Notes under the pieces: model-generated | What the model saw: only the letters and a program-made list of their open reading frames with translations | Told to the model about the DNA's origin: nothing | The model's database searches: none | Origin: Hysterangium stoloniferum | Lineage: Eukaryota > Basidiomycota > Agaricomycetes > Hysterangiales > Hysterangiaceae | Reading direction: 5' to 3' | Assembly: GCA_015178975.1 (NCBI GenBank) | Contig: WHVD01000013.1 | Location: forward strand, 248,001 to 312,000 | Length of the DNA: 64,000 nt | Part shown: one piece after another, positions 1 through 10,363 of the stretch | How the letters are laid out: each line of letters starts with the position of its first letter | Position numbering within the stretch: the first letter of the stretch is position 1 | Made by a program: the position numbers and the translations under genes

Positions 1-461
1 AATTCTTATACATACTTTGGCACTAAAGACAACTTCTACACAGCCAAATCAGTTTCATCAATCAGACGTGCAAAAACTCCATCATGTTCAACACTGCATC
101 ATCCTCCAAAGTAACCCTCAGTTCCTACTTGAAACCAACTCCTCACTCCCTAATAGAACTTAAAGAAGTAACATCTCGATTCTCCTCATGCTCAGACATC
201 ATATGTAAGCCTGAACCAGCCTATCCATACTCCTCAAAAGAACACTGATTCATAAGTCAGAAGCTTAAGTCTTACTCAAAGTCTTACTCCTACAGCCAGT
301 AAAGGGACACTGTAGTGTCTCTTATCATTGAAGTTCTACATTCTACGACATTGGGCTTATGTCAGCCTTTTGTATCCATATCCAATTACATAATCCAAGG
401 TCCGATATCTAGCCTCTCACTCCAAGTGTGTTTGGTTATAGACTGATTTCAAGAACGACTG

Positions 462-1012
462 TGTTAGTGACCATCATAAAGACTCAATTGACCATTGCAC
501 ACAGGTTATTAGGTACATATATTCCTAGTGACAAACTTACACCGAATAGTACATCCATATGTTCTGAATATATCATGTCTTTTCATCCCAATATGTATTC
601 TCCAAACCTCAGAAACCCATACCTGTTATATTCCTGATTAGTAACAGCCTTGTTCTACTTTAAGTAGTCCCTTGTCTCCTCATTAGTACTGCAAGACGCC
701 AGAGACCTATATATGTATATACTGAACTGTAAAGTAGTTACAGGACAATCAGAATATTGACTAAGTTACTCCTACTAGTTCTTCACTGTTCTCTCAGACT
801 TCTGACTCTCTCTCTCCCCTCTGCCCTTGATTGACCCAGAGACCCAACAGTCTGCTCACTGTTCAGCTTCCCAATAGATATGTAAGTCCTTACATGTTTG
901 AAATTTAAGGACAACTGATGGTACTTTTGTGAGGATGCAGCACATAAGCTGAAGCCACATCCTTCCATTTGGACCCCATCAGACTTCCAACCTTGTGGCA
1001 TGCAACTTAACA
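462..1012 (+). repeat. Degenerate family-A LTR fragment
   Basis: The 3' end (ends TTAACA at 1012) is homologous to the other family-A LTRs: it has the GAAATTTAAGGACA block, the CATAAGCTGAAGCCA block and the AATCAGAATAT block (747-757). The start at TGTTAGTGACC (462) is a guess from similarity to TGTTAYGACC; the flanks show no target-site duplication, so this is an old or rearranged copy. The sequence from 1 to 461 is AT-rich, has no convincing ORF and may be further decayed repeat. Confidence 0.55.
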
Positions 1013-1199
1013 ATTTGCCTCACACTTTATCAACAGGGCAAATTAATACTTCATTGAATGAGGCATCCATATTCAATATTGTTGGATATTCTTCAATTGT
1101 TATTTGACTTTATTGAGTAAAATCTGTTTCATGTCATGATAAATATGTATACATACAGTATGGACAATAAAGTAAATTCACTTTATAACATGAAATGAA

Positions 1200-1395
1200 T
1201 TTTCTTTGATAAAGTTGAATATTAATTGAAATATATTCTACTATACTGAATACTGAAGCCTCATTTGATGAAGTATCAATTGGTTCTATTGATGAAGTAA
1301 GAGGCTAATACCAGTTGTGAATGCTCACAGATAAATATATCAAAAGGTTACAACAATTATGAAAGAGAAGATCGAGACTAGATTAGTAATTGTAA
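1200..1395. repeat. Fragment related to the solo LTR at 13871-14301
   Basis: Blocks such as AAAGTTGAATA, TATTCTACTA, GCCTCATTTGATGAAGTAT and GATGAAGTAAGAGGCTA recur in inverted orientation at about 14095-14290, inside the solo LTR called there. Within this copy, 1015-1070 and 1255-1308 are imperfect inverted repeats of each other (both carry a GCCTC..ATGAGGC arrangement). Boundaries are not defined. The stretch 1396-1614 holds no recognisable gene. Confidence 0.45.
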
Positions 1396-1614
1396 GTGAA
1401 CTGGTAAAATTCCCTGTGTCTCCAATAATGGAAAAACAACAGCAGAAAGCTGATGAAGTGGATGAGGAGGAAGAGGCTGGGCCTTTGAGTCCAAAAGTAA
1501 GTTGTTTTGTAAGAGTTCCAGAAAGTGGCTAATATCTGAAACAGAAACAAAAGACAAGGGCTCCAGAATGTATGGAGACTGCCCATAAAGTTCTGTACCA
1601 GTGATATGTGAGCT

Positions 1615-2278
1615 TGTTATGACCTGTGCATTTGGCACACTGTCAGCCCCGATTGGACCTCACACAAAACTCCAATTGCTCACAAAACCATCAGTAACCC
1701 AACTAACCCCATTTAGCACATCTATTGTTCCCAATTGGTATTTTCCATCTGCCCTTTTCTATACAACCAGTTTTTCGATACAACCAGTTTATGCCTCTTT
1801 CTGCCACCATAGTAGTCTACATCCAGATTTGTAATGTTCTGTCTATCGGTCTCCATCCTCACATCACTATATGTAGTTCCACCTTCTCCATTAGTATTTT
1901 CCTTTGTTCTGTTTTCATTTGGATAAGTGCCGGATTTCTGTATATATGCCATTCATGTATCATAGTATTAGGACAATCAGAATATTGACTCAGAACACTT
2001 GTATACCTCTCTCATAGTCCCACTCTAAGTATCCCACTCCTGCCTTTGCTTGCACTCACTCACTTTCAGTCTCCAACCCTACAACCCCCAACTAATCCTT
2101 TGGTTTCTGATTGGTGACTTACCAAGAGGATTATTCAATAGGACTTATTTCTCCACCTGTCCGAAATTTAAGGACATCTGACAGTAACTTGCAAGGGCAC
2201 AGCACATAAGCTGAAGCCAAGTCCTTCCGTTCAATCCCTGTCAGTCTGCTGACATCAATCAGTTTTCTGTTCTTAACA
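1615..2278 (+). repeat. 5' LTR of Gypsy family-A copy 1
   Basis: It begins TGTTATGACC and ends TTCTTAACA (TG..CA termini). It is homologous along its length to the solo LTRs at 5629-6364 and 7210-7929. There is no TSD at its two edges, as expected for a 5' LTR followed by internal sequence; the gag-like ATG lies 38 bp downstream. The motif AATCAGAATAT at 1975-1985 is the exact reverse complement of 2281-2291, just past the LTR. Confidence 0.8.
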
Positions 2279-2280
2279 GT

Positions 2281-2291
2281 ATATTCTGATT
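2281..2291 (+). other. Putative self-priming primer-binding site, family-A copy 1
   Basis: ATATTCTGATT starts two bases after the LTR end, where a primer-binding site is expected. It does not begin TGG and so does not look tRNA-complementary. It is perfectly complementary over 11 nt to AATCAGAATAT inside the LTR (1975-1985). In Tf1/sushi-type elements the 5' end of the element RNA folds back to prime at such a site; assigning that mechanism here is inference. Confidence 0.6.
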
Positions 2292-2315
2292 TCACACTCA
2301 CATTTTCCATCAATC

Positions 2316-3361
2316 ATGCCTCTGAGGAAGAAGGATGCTAAGCCAAGCAGCAAAGCAGAATCTTCCACTCTCAGATCTCCATTCCTGTATACAGCCCAAG
2401 CTACTCCAAAAACCCCACAGCCAGAACCCTTTAAAGAATCCCGCTTTGTGGAAATTACCAGCGATGCTGAAGAAGAAACTGAAGCCATCGAACCTGAAGC
2501 ATCTGAAGAGGTTAACAATCAGCCTGCCCCTGGATCTGAACCTGAGGAACCCGAATGGCCTCCTACACCTCAAACCAGTGGTCCAACAAGCTCCATGAAA
2601 CAAAAACTGGATTTCACTCCTGACAAAGCATGGGAATTGTTCTCAGGTACCTTAGGATCCCTCAACGATTTCCTTAAAAACAATACCAAGGAAAAAGAAC
2701 CTGGGCAAACCCAAGTCAATAAACCTGACCTTACCAGCAAACTTGGCTCCGACGGCAAGCTTCTACCACAGGAAAAGCAATGCTGAATGGACAACAACCT
2801 TTGTTTGTTGTGTGCAGACTCCAGACACCAAGTCACTGCATGCCCAAAAGCCACAAAAGCCCATTTGGCCAATATGGCCACAACTTCACAACCAGCCAAG
2901 CTGGCTGCCGAGTCAAAAAAAGATTAAGCAACTCTCTGGACTCCATGCGGTTGGAGAGTTGCGTTGAATCTCTCTGCACACTGAAGAATTGTCATCTTAA
3001 CTCATCCACTCTTTATGATCCAAATTCCTTATTTGTAAATCTCACTTCGGAACCCCTCAAGAGTCTCAATTTTTGAGCTCTTGTAGATTCAGGTTCAACT
3101 CATTGTTTCATAGATATAAGCTTTTCCCGAAAACATCAGTTAAAAACCTATGCAATAGATCTGATTCCGCTCCAACTTTTTGATGGTACCTCAAACTCTG
3201 TAATCTCGCAAGTCTGCAAACTCCAACTTCAGTTCCCATGTGGAACTTTTCAGACAGTTACATTTTTTGTAACACAGTTGGACTCGAGCTGCTCCGTGGT
3301 TCTAGAACATAACTGGCTCACCCACTACAATCCATTGATTGATTGGGTATTGGGCAGTAAA
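2316..3361 (+). pseudogene. Gypsy gag / zinc knuckle / protease remnant, copy 1
   Basis: An intact frame from the ATG at 2316 to 2786 gives an acidic, proline-rich Gag N-terminus followed directly by the Gag C-terminal block (KPDLTSKLGSDGKLLPQE). The central Gag domain seen in copy 2 is missing, so this is an internal deletion. After a stop, a zinc knuckle of type CX2CX4HX4C follows (about 2800-2860, NNLCLLC..H..C). An aspartic-protease segment then starts near 3079 (LVDSGSTHCFID) and runs to LDSSCSVVLEHNWL. Several stops and frame changes interrupt it. The reading continues after the insertion at 3362-4641. It is non-functional. Confidence 0.75.
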
Positions 3362-4641
3362 TGTTTGATGTCGGGATACCTGGGGGATCACAGTACGAGG
3401 ACTCTCAATACTAGGAGCGAAAGCCACTTAGAGTTGAGCGGGTAGAACTAAAGACTGGTGATATAACTAGGTATCCAGATGAGGTCCTACTCTCATCTGG
3501 CTGTAACTATATACTAGAATACATGGTCTGTGCACTGGTCTGTGCAGCGAATGTGTGTGCGGCGAATGTGTGTGCGCAGCACGGAACTAAGTGAACACTA
3601 AACTATATATAACAATCACATGTGAACCAGGTCATGGAAATAGGCAGTCACAAGACGAGGTATGATGTAATACTAATTGTACGTCATCATACTCTAACAC
3701 TTTCCCCTAATTGAATATCACGTTAGCCAAACATAAGATATAACGGTTATTTCCTTTTGGAGGTAGAAGGTTTAGCAGGGGCAGGCGGGTCGGAATATTT
3801 CTGGGCCCGGTGTTTCCTGTCTCATTTTAACTGTGCCTGCCGTCGCTGTAACTCAGCAGCATCGGCAAGGTGCGCGAGCTCTTGAGGTGGCATAAACGGT
3901 AGGAGATGCGGCTGGGCAGGAAGGTTCGTATAACGTGGAAGCGTGGCGACACGTCCACGATGCTTATTGTTAGCCGAGATCCTGCGTCTGACAGCAGCGG
4001 GGTTTTTGGAACAACAGGCCGAAGCTTGGTGTCCCTTGGCCGAGCACTTTGCACACTTAACAGATGCGAAGGTGGACTTTGTTGACACAGTGGCGGACTG
4101 TGCCAACATGGCAGTATGGACCGCAGTCGACTGCACTAGTGCGACAATTAACTGGGCGACCTCGATGATGAAGGACCAGATTAACGTAATAGCTTGGTTA
4201 AATCCGGCGTGTGACGTCGATGGGGGCGACTTCTTGAGTAATTGCTCCAGCTTGTTCATATTACTGGCGATGTTGGCTGACATTGTCGATAGTGATGAAC
4301 AATGGATAGATCTGGATATGTTTTATGTTGGGATACCTGGGGGATCACAGTATGAGGACTCTCAATACTAGGAGCGAAAGCCACTTAGAGTTGAGCGGGT
4401 GGAACTAAAGACCGGTGATATAACTAGGTATCCAGATGAGGTCCTACTCTCATCTGGCTGTAACTATATACTAGAATACATGGTCTGTACACTGGTCTGT
4501 GCAGTGAACGTGTGTGCGCAGCACATAACTAAGTGAACACTAAACTATATATAACAATCACATGTGAACCAGGTCATGGAAATAGGCAGTCACAAGACGA
4601 GGTATGATGTAATACTAATCGTACGTCATCATACTCTAACA
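3362..4641 (-). mobile_element. Short non-autonomous LTR retroelement (TRIM/LARD-like) with gag-like ORF
   Basis: Two direct LTRs, 3362-3699 (338 bp) and 4319-4641 (323 bp), start TGTTTKATGTYGGGATACC and end CTCTAACA. They enclose about 620 bp. The 5-bp duplication GTAAA lies at 3357-3361 and 4642-4646, so the ends are exact. The internal ORF and signals run on the - strand: a polypurine tract (- strand GGGGAAAG, 3700-3707) abuts the left LTR. At the other end TATCCAGAT (- strand, 4318-4310) follows the right LTR directly and is complementary to an LTR segment (4429-4437 reads TATCCAGAT on +), again hinting at self-priming. No pol is present, so movement would need another element's enzymes. 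It interrupts the pol region of copy 1. Confidence 0.85.
3822..4283 (-). CDS. Gag-like zinc-knuckle ORF inside the short LTR element
   Basis: The frame encodes 153 aa from an ATG 36 bp downstream of the putative 5' LTR edge (4319). The middle holds a retroviral-type zinc knuckle, CAKCSAKGHQASAC (CX2CX4HX4C), followed by a basic stretch (RRRISANNKHRGR). The N-terminal half is helical and hydrophobic (IIEVAQLIVALVQ). There is no protease or polymerase. A nucleocapsid or Gag remnant that binds RNA is the likeliest reading; whether it is expressed is unknown. The intact frame within a small element suggests recent activity or selection on Gag alone. Confidence 0.6.
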   Translation of the reverse strand: MSANIASNMNKLEQLLKKSPPSTSHAGFNQAITLIWSFIIEVAQLIVALVQSTAVHTAMLAQSATVSTKSTFASVKCAKCSAKGHQASACCSKNPAAVRRRISANNKHRGRVATLPRYTNLPAQPHLLPFMPPQELAHLADAAELQRRQAQLK

Positions 4642-4646
4642 GTAAA

Positions 4647-5628
4647 TTTCCGAACCCCATCAGCACCTGATACAACTGTTCCATCTCCACCTGTTTCAGC
4701 AAATATGGCCTCTACAGCACCTCTGGCCCCCATGGCAAATCTGAGCTCTCCACCTTCCGTCTCTCTAATAAATGCCGCAGCTTTTATGAGAGCCATCAAG
4801 TTGGAAGGCTCCCAAGCATTTACAGTCAATCTTAAAGTTGACAAAGCCACTGGTCATTTCACAACTCTGGTGGCCAAACCTGTTGCAGATTTGGAAGGTG
4901 TTCCAGAAAAATACCACAAATTTGCAGACATCTTCAGTAAACACAAAGCTGATCAACTCGTCCCTCACAGGCCCTACAATTTGAACATTGATATTGAAGA
5001 AGGTTCACATCCACCCTTAGGCCCGGTTTATCCTCTCTCGCAGTCTGAACTATTGGCCATCCAAGATTTCTTGGACAAACACTTGGCTATAGGATTTATC
5101 CGACCCTCAAAGTCTCCTTATGGAGCCCCTGTTCTATTCATTTGGAAAAAAGACAGTTCCCTACAGCTTTGCATTGACTTTCAAGGACTCAATGCAATCA
5201 CTCGGAAAGATAAGTACCCGTTACCACTAATATCTGATTTACTCAATGCCTCTCAGAAGGCCCAAATCTATATGAAGATAGATTTTAAACATGCCTATCA
5301 TTTGGTTCAGATTGCCAAAGGCAATGAATGGGAAATGACTTTTTGCACTCGCTATGGCTCTTTCAAATGGCTAGTAATGCCTTTCGGTCTCACCAACACT
5401 CCATCGGTCTTTCAACATTTTATCAACAACATCTTTTCCAACCTCCTCGATGTCTATGTCATTGTGTACTTAGACGACATCCTCATATTTTCCAAAGACC
5501 CCACACTTCACAATGAACATGTCCGTGAAGTTCTCTGAAGACTCCGAAAACATGGTCTTTTTGTGAATGGTAAAAAATAGTTATTTGATGTTGACATGGT
5601 TGAATATTTAGGTTTCATGATGGGACCC
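4647..5628 (+). pseudogene. Gypsy pol remnant: protease linker and reverse transcriptase, copy 1
   Basis: The segment is open to 5538, then broken by stops. It reads as the Ty3/Gypsy reverse transcriptase: LPPHRPYNLNIDIEEG-like linker, a YPLSQSELLAIQDFLDKHLA motif, the palm block GAPVLFIWKKDSSLQLCIDF, and the catalytic YLDDILIFSKD box near 5469. After 5538 the thumb continues with in-frame stops (RLRKHGLFVN.., EYLGFMMGP) up to the inserted LTR at 5629. Reading resumes at 6370 with NGLCMDD. The YLDD catalytic box is intact, but the gene is dead through stops and insertions. Confidence 0.85.
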
Positions 5629-6364
5629 TGTTAAGAACTGAAAACTGACTAATGTCGGTGGCCAACAGGGACCGATCGGAAGGACTTGGCTTCAGCTTAT
5701 GTGCTGCACCCTTGCAAATATCTGTAGGGTGTCCTTAGATTTCGGACAGGTGAAGACTAATCCTAAAGAGTTCCTTTCAGTGAGATACTGATCAGAACCG
5801 AAGGACAAGTCAAGTGTCAGGCCAAGGGGTCGGGGCCAGGAGTGGGCAAGTGCACGCGAAGGCGAATGAGGGGATTCTTAGTATGAGACTGTTACAGACG
5901 TATGAGGGTATTCTGAGTCGATATTCTGATTGCCTAGTAACTACAACTACAGCAGGTTCATATACAAGTAACAGGCATCTAGAAAATACTAATGGGGAGA
6001 AAGGTGGAAAATGGTATTAACAATAAGCTTGACTAGGAACGGGAAGTTTATGATTAGTTCAGAGGCCAATGATAACCGAGAGCGGAATTACGGTAAAAGG
6101 AAATAGTTCGAGGACTACAAATATAGATAGACATATGTGAAACATAGGATAGAACGGATCAACATAATAAAAGGGATGTATCAAAAGTTTAACCAGACAA
6201 TACGAGTATTTTGACGTGGGGGTAAACGGAGTTTGATCATTGCAAAAACATATGTCAGCTTCGGAGGCCAATGTTTTCTGATGTGGTGACTTGAATAGTA
6301 ACTTGAATTGTTGATAAGTGGCGATAACCTCGGGGACCGATAGGGTTGCGACACGGTTGTAACA
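5629..6364 (-). repeat. Solo family-A LTR inserted in pol (TSD GACCC)
   Basis: This 736-bp LTR lies in opposite orientation to the LTR at 7210-7929; + strand ends are TGTTAAGAACTG and GTTGTAACA. The flanks are GACCC at 5624-5628 and GACCC at 6365-6369, a perfect 5-bp duplication. Removing the LTR and one duplicate restores the pol reading frame through GPNGLCMDD. No internal sequence is left, so it is a solo LTR produced by LTR-LTR recombination. Confidence 0.9.
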
Positions 6365-6369
6365 GACCC

Positions 6370-7196
6370 AATGGTCTCTGCATGGATGACTCTAAAATTC
6401 AAGTCATTCAAGATCGGCTGGAACTCCAAAAGGTTAAGGACATTCAGTCCTTTTTAGGCTTCACCAATTTTTATCGTCATTTCATTCACAACTACTCAAA
6501 AATTACTGTTCCACTTACTTGTCTTACTTGTAAAGACACTCTGTGGAATTTCTTGCGTGGTATTCCAAGAATTGAAAAGTGTGTTTACATCTGCCCCTAT
6601 TTTGTTGCACTGGAAGCCTGATGTTCAACTCATTGTGGAAACTGATGCCTTGGATTATGTGCTTGCTGTGATATTGTCTATTCTGGACACTGACAGTGAA
6701 GTCCACCCAGTAGCCTTCTTGTCTCACACTTTCTCGGCACCCAAACTCAACTATGATGTTCACAACAAGGAACTACTTGCAATATTTGAAGCTTTCAAGG
6801 CATGGTGACATTACCTGGAAGGATCGGCATCTCCGGTAGATGTTATAACTGACCACAAGAATTTGGTTTACTTTTCAATCACAAAACTACTCACCCATCA
6901 GCAAGCCCGATGGTCCAAATACCTCTCCACCTTCAATATGGTCACCTGTTTCTGTCCTGGCTGCCTTGGTGGAAAACCCAATGCTATGACTAGACAATGG
7001 GATGTCTATCCTAAAGAGGGGAGTAGCGATTACACCATGGTTAATCCCCATAATTTTAAGCCTATGTTTTCATCCAATCAACTGTCCACATCTATCCAAG
7101 CCACTTACCTCATTCATCCAGTCTTGCAAAGTGTTATCCTTATGGACACTGAAAAATTACATCAAGACATACTATCAGCAATTCCATTAGACCCAG
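6370..7196 (+). pseudogene. Gypsy pol remnant: RT end, RNase H, start of integrase linker, copy 1
   Basis: It continues the pol frame after the solo [23 protein letters not shown] (RT connection), then the RNase H-like part with ETDALDYVLAVILS, HPVAFLSHTFSAPKLNYDVH, NKELLAIFEAFKAW, and ITDHKNLVYF. In-frame stops and frame shifts occur (for example TGA after FKAW). It ends at SAIPLDP, where the sequence changes abruptly to the LTR beginning TGTGAGAGGTA at 7197; the integrase core is absent. Confidence 0.8.
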
Positions 7197-7209
7197 TGTG
7201 AGAGGTACT

Positions 7210-7929
7210 TGTTACGACCGTGTCGCAACCCTATCGGCCCCGAGGTTATCGCCACTTGTCAACGTTTCAAGTCGTCCCCTCGGAAACCATCGGCCCCGAA
7301 GCTGACGAATGTTTCGCGAAGATCAAACTCCATTTACGCCCACGTCAAATAACTCGTATTGTCTGGTCAAACTTTGATACGTCCCCTTTATTATGTTGAT
7401 CCGTTCAATCTTATGTTTCGCATATGTCTATCTATATTTGTAGTCCTCGAACCATTTCCTTTTATCGTAATTCCGCTCTCGGTTATCATCGGCCTCTGAA
7501 CTAATCATAAACTTCCCGTTCCTAGTCAAGCTTATTGTTAATACCGTGTTCCGCCCTTCTCCCCATTAGTATTTTCCAGACGCCTGTTACTTGTATATGA
7601 ACCCGCTGTAATTGTAGTTACTAGACAATCAGAATATCGACTCAGAATACCCTCATACACCTGTATCAGTCTCATACTAAGACTTCCCCCATCCGCCTTC
7701 GCGTGCGCTCGCCCACTCCCGGCCCCGACCCCTTGGCCCGACGCTCGACTTGTCCTTCGATCCCGATCGGTATCACGCCGAAAGGTACTCACTAGGACTA
7801 GTCTTCGCCCACCCGAAATTTAAGGACATCCTGCGGATATTTGCGAGGGCGCAGCCCATAAGCTGAAGCCAAGTCCTTCCGATCGGTCCCTGTCGGCCAC
7901 CGACATTAGTCAGTTTCCAGTTCTTAACA
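7210..7929 (+). repeat. Solo family-A LTR inside the family-B LTR (TSD GTACT)
   Basis: The 720-bp LTR runs from TGTTACGACCG to TTCTTAACA. GTACT lies at 7205-7209 and again at 7930-7934. The interrupted sequence rejoins as in the uninterrupted family-B copy. The internal motif AATCAGAATAT is conserved here too. It is about as long as the inverted solo LTR at 5629-6364 and clearly the same family. Confidence 0.9.
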
Positions 7930-8487
7930 GTACTGCAAAATATAGTCTGGATGAGCCCACACTATATTTCCATTATTATTTCCATTTTCTCTCTATTTTA
8001 TTATACGCATATATTTAGTTCGATGACCTATGCATTCGGTACATTGACTCTTGTGGGTGCATGTGCCAGACCTATGTATTCTAGCGCCAATAGTTAGAAC
8101 TCAGACACTTTTTACCCTATAACCATGACTTGCCCAGACACCCATTTAGTGTCCTGCAAGTTGTGATTGGGGTATTATCTCGACTGTCACAGATGGGCCT
8201 TAACTACCAGCACAATCACTGTTTTGAACTATACTAGTCAAAACTCAAACCATTATCTCAATGCGCATGGACTATATCCATGCTACTCTGTTTATTCGAC
8301 TCTCTCATTATTTCCTTAAACACTTGAGCAATCACCCAGAATTGTACTTCAAGGTTGATTCTCTTTCATTTGTCTTAGCTTTCTATTGTACTTAAGATAG
8401 CTAATCCTCTCAACTGTATTGAACTAGATAGTCAATATGTGTTTGGCCTGTATTGAACTTAGATAGTCAATACATCGTTGTGTCATA

Positions 8488-10076
8488 CAGTGAGGGACAA
8501 AACCCTTCCAATGATTTTTAGTTGTGCAAAGATTCTTGAATAACTCAAGAACTACTGTAGATACAGACCTGAAATTTGGAGGTTGGTTAGGTCTATATGT
8601 TATCTATATCCCTTTAAAATATTATGACATAAGCATTAGTATTTCCCACGCTATAAATAAAACACTAATAAAATCACATTGGAAGGGTTTTGTCCCTGGT
8701 ATAAAAAAAATACAAATTAAACAATCTAGTACTTGGTATAGCCTCCCTTGGCCTTCAAAACAGCCTTAACCCTTCTAGCATACTCTCTATCAAGTTCTGA
8801 CAAGTAGAGGCAGGGATCTTCTCCCACTCTGTCTGAACCCTCTCCCACAACTCATGAATACTCTTGGGTGCCACCCAGCCTCCTTTTGAGGTAATACCAG
8901 AGGTGTTCAATTGGATTAAGGTCAGCAGACTGAGGTGGCCATACTATGACCACAAATCCATTGTCTTTAAACCAATTGGTGGCCTTTTTGCTCTTGTGTT
9001 TGGGGTCATTGTCTTGCTGAAAGACCACATTCCCTGTGTTCTTGCCATAATACTCCATGATTTCTTGAAGTTCATCTTCCATAATGCTAACATAAAGGTC
9101 AGCATCCATCCTTCCATCAATTTTGGTGGAATATCCTGGTCCTTCCCACAACATACAGCCTCACAACATCAGATTTCCTCCTCCAAACCTGATTGTACTC
9201 TCAGCCACCCTATCACTGAGCCCCTCTCCTGCCCTTTTCCACACCTACTTCCTCCAATCTGACTCCAAACAATTGATTTTTGTCTCATCTAACCAAACAG
9301 CCCTCTTCCAATCATCCACAGTCCAGTCCTTATGTGCCAGAGTAGAGTCCATCCTTGCCTTCCTATGCCTCTTAGTGAGTAAAGGCCTTTTCTCTCCACC
9401 ATAGCCCTCATTCCAGCCTTCTTGAGTGCCCTATGAAGAGTCTTCACTGAAATGGACTCTCCAGTCATAATTTGAAGATTTTGGTCACCTCAGTGGCATG
9501 TTCTGCCTTCTGAGAAGTGATTTGTTAGAGGGAATAATGAATATCTGAGGGAGAAAGCTTGCATGGATGGCCACCAGGTGCTTTGGCAAGTGATGGGCAA
9601 TGGGTAAAGTGAATTCTGGATATAGTAAACAGATCTCTGCCAGTGATTGCAGAGATCTGAGAAGCAGACTTGCCTTTATTGAGCAAAATGAGAATGTGGC
9701 AACCTGAGGAGGAGTAAGAGCTTTCATGGTGTAGAATATTGAGTTGTGGGGATGTTGTTGAACTAAAAAGTGAACAGCTATATATATATCTAATTTTGAC
9801 AGGTCACATGATTAAACAAAACCTTATTTGCTGATAATCAATAAGGTTTTGTGTTAATCATGTGACTGGGACAAAACCCTTCCAATGTGATTTTATTATT
9901 ATTTTATTTATAGCATGGGAAATACTAATGCTTATGTCATAATATTTTAAGGGCATATAGATAACATGTAGACCTAACCAACCACCAAATTTCAGGTCTG
10001 TATCTACAGTGGTTCTTGAGTTATTCAAGAATCTTTGCACAACTAAAAATCATTGGAAGGGTTTTGTCCCTCACTG
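8488..10076 (-). mobile_element. Tc1-like (DD34E) DNA transposon, decayed
   Basis: The element is 1589 bp, flanked by TA at 8486-8487 and 10077-10078. Its terminal inverted repeats are about 210 bp (8488-8697 and about 9866-10076), start CAGTGAGGGACAAAACCC and are near-identical. Each TIR also begins and ends with an inverted copy of the GGGACAAAACCCTTCCAATG block, so the terminal motif occurs four times. The interior carries a broken transposase on the - strand. Removal rejoins the family-B LTR exactly. The type is Tc1/mariner, Tc1-like. Confidence 0.93.
8776..9728 (-). pseudogene. Tc1-like transposase, broken
   Basis: The C-terminal part (about 8852-9154) is open. It has the second and third catalytic residues in VVFQQDNDPKHKSKK and SADLNPIEHLW, with 34 residues between the D and the E, the DD34E spacing of Tc1-like enzymes. 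Upstream, the DDE N-terminal block (WLDETKIN) and the helix-turn-helix region starting at MKALTPPQ (9727) can be followed only across several stops and shifts of frame. No complete transposase can be made. Family assignment rests on the motif spacing seen here. Confidence 0.85.
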
Positions 10077-10141
10077 TATCTAAATGGTCAATATTCTTCA
10101 TATATAGAACGAACGGTTAGAACTTCCACCACTCTTCACAG

Positions 10142-10363
10142 TGGTGATCTGGGCTGGACTGCTCTTTCCCTAGGAAGAAAACATTACTCTTCAACTATTA
10201 ATTTCTAAGCATGCAAATGACCACAGGTAAAAACCAAACACCAAGATCTTCAACAACCCCAAGTAGTTCAACACCTCATCAAAGACCTGCTAGTCTGGAA
10301 CCACCCCGTAACGTCACCATGAGGAAGTCTTCATTGACTTTTCAAAGATCAGCCCCTCCTGAG
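10142..10363 (+). pseudogene. Family-B internal fragment: primer-binding site and Gag N-terminus
   Basis: One base after the family-B LTR end comes TGGTGATCTGGGC, whose complement ends in CCA like a tRNA 3' end. An ATG at 10211 opens a Ser/Thr/Pro-rich frame of about 51 codons (MQMTTGKNQTPRSSTTPSSS), resembling a Gag N-terminus. It is cut at 10363 where an inverted family-B LTR begins. The rest of this element is gone. The listed function is inference from position. Confidence 0.45.

Larger units (their letters stand above)
7197..10140 (+). repeat. Family-B LTR, split by two later insertions
   Basis: It begins TGTGAGAGGTA and ends CCACTCTTCACA at 10140, with matching short terminal inverted repeats (TGTGA..TCACA). 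The LTR proper is interrupted by a solo family-A LTR (7210-7929) and by a Tc1-like transposon (8488-10076). The uninterrupted inverted copy at 10364-11003 shows the same blocks, for example the GACTTGCCCAGAC..TGTCCTGCAAGTTGTGA region and tandem TAGTCAATA motifs. It is followed at 10142 by TGGTGATCTGGGC, which looks like a tRNA-type primer-binding site. Confidence 0.75.

Noticed and set aside
1015-1308. A separate 294-bp MITE with about 50-bp inverted ends
   Set aside because: Similarity to the 13871-14301 solo LTR continues beyond the inverted ends, so the inverted arrangement is inside a larger repeat and not the element boundary.
3943-4371. + strand 142-codon frame inside the short LTR element
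   Set aside because: It is the shadow of the - strand Gag-like ORF, which carries the zinc knuckle and matches the element's signal polarity.
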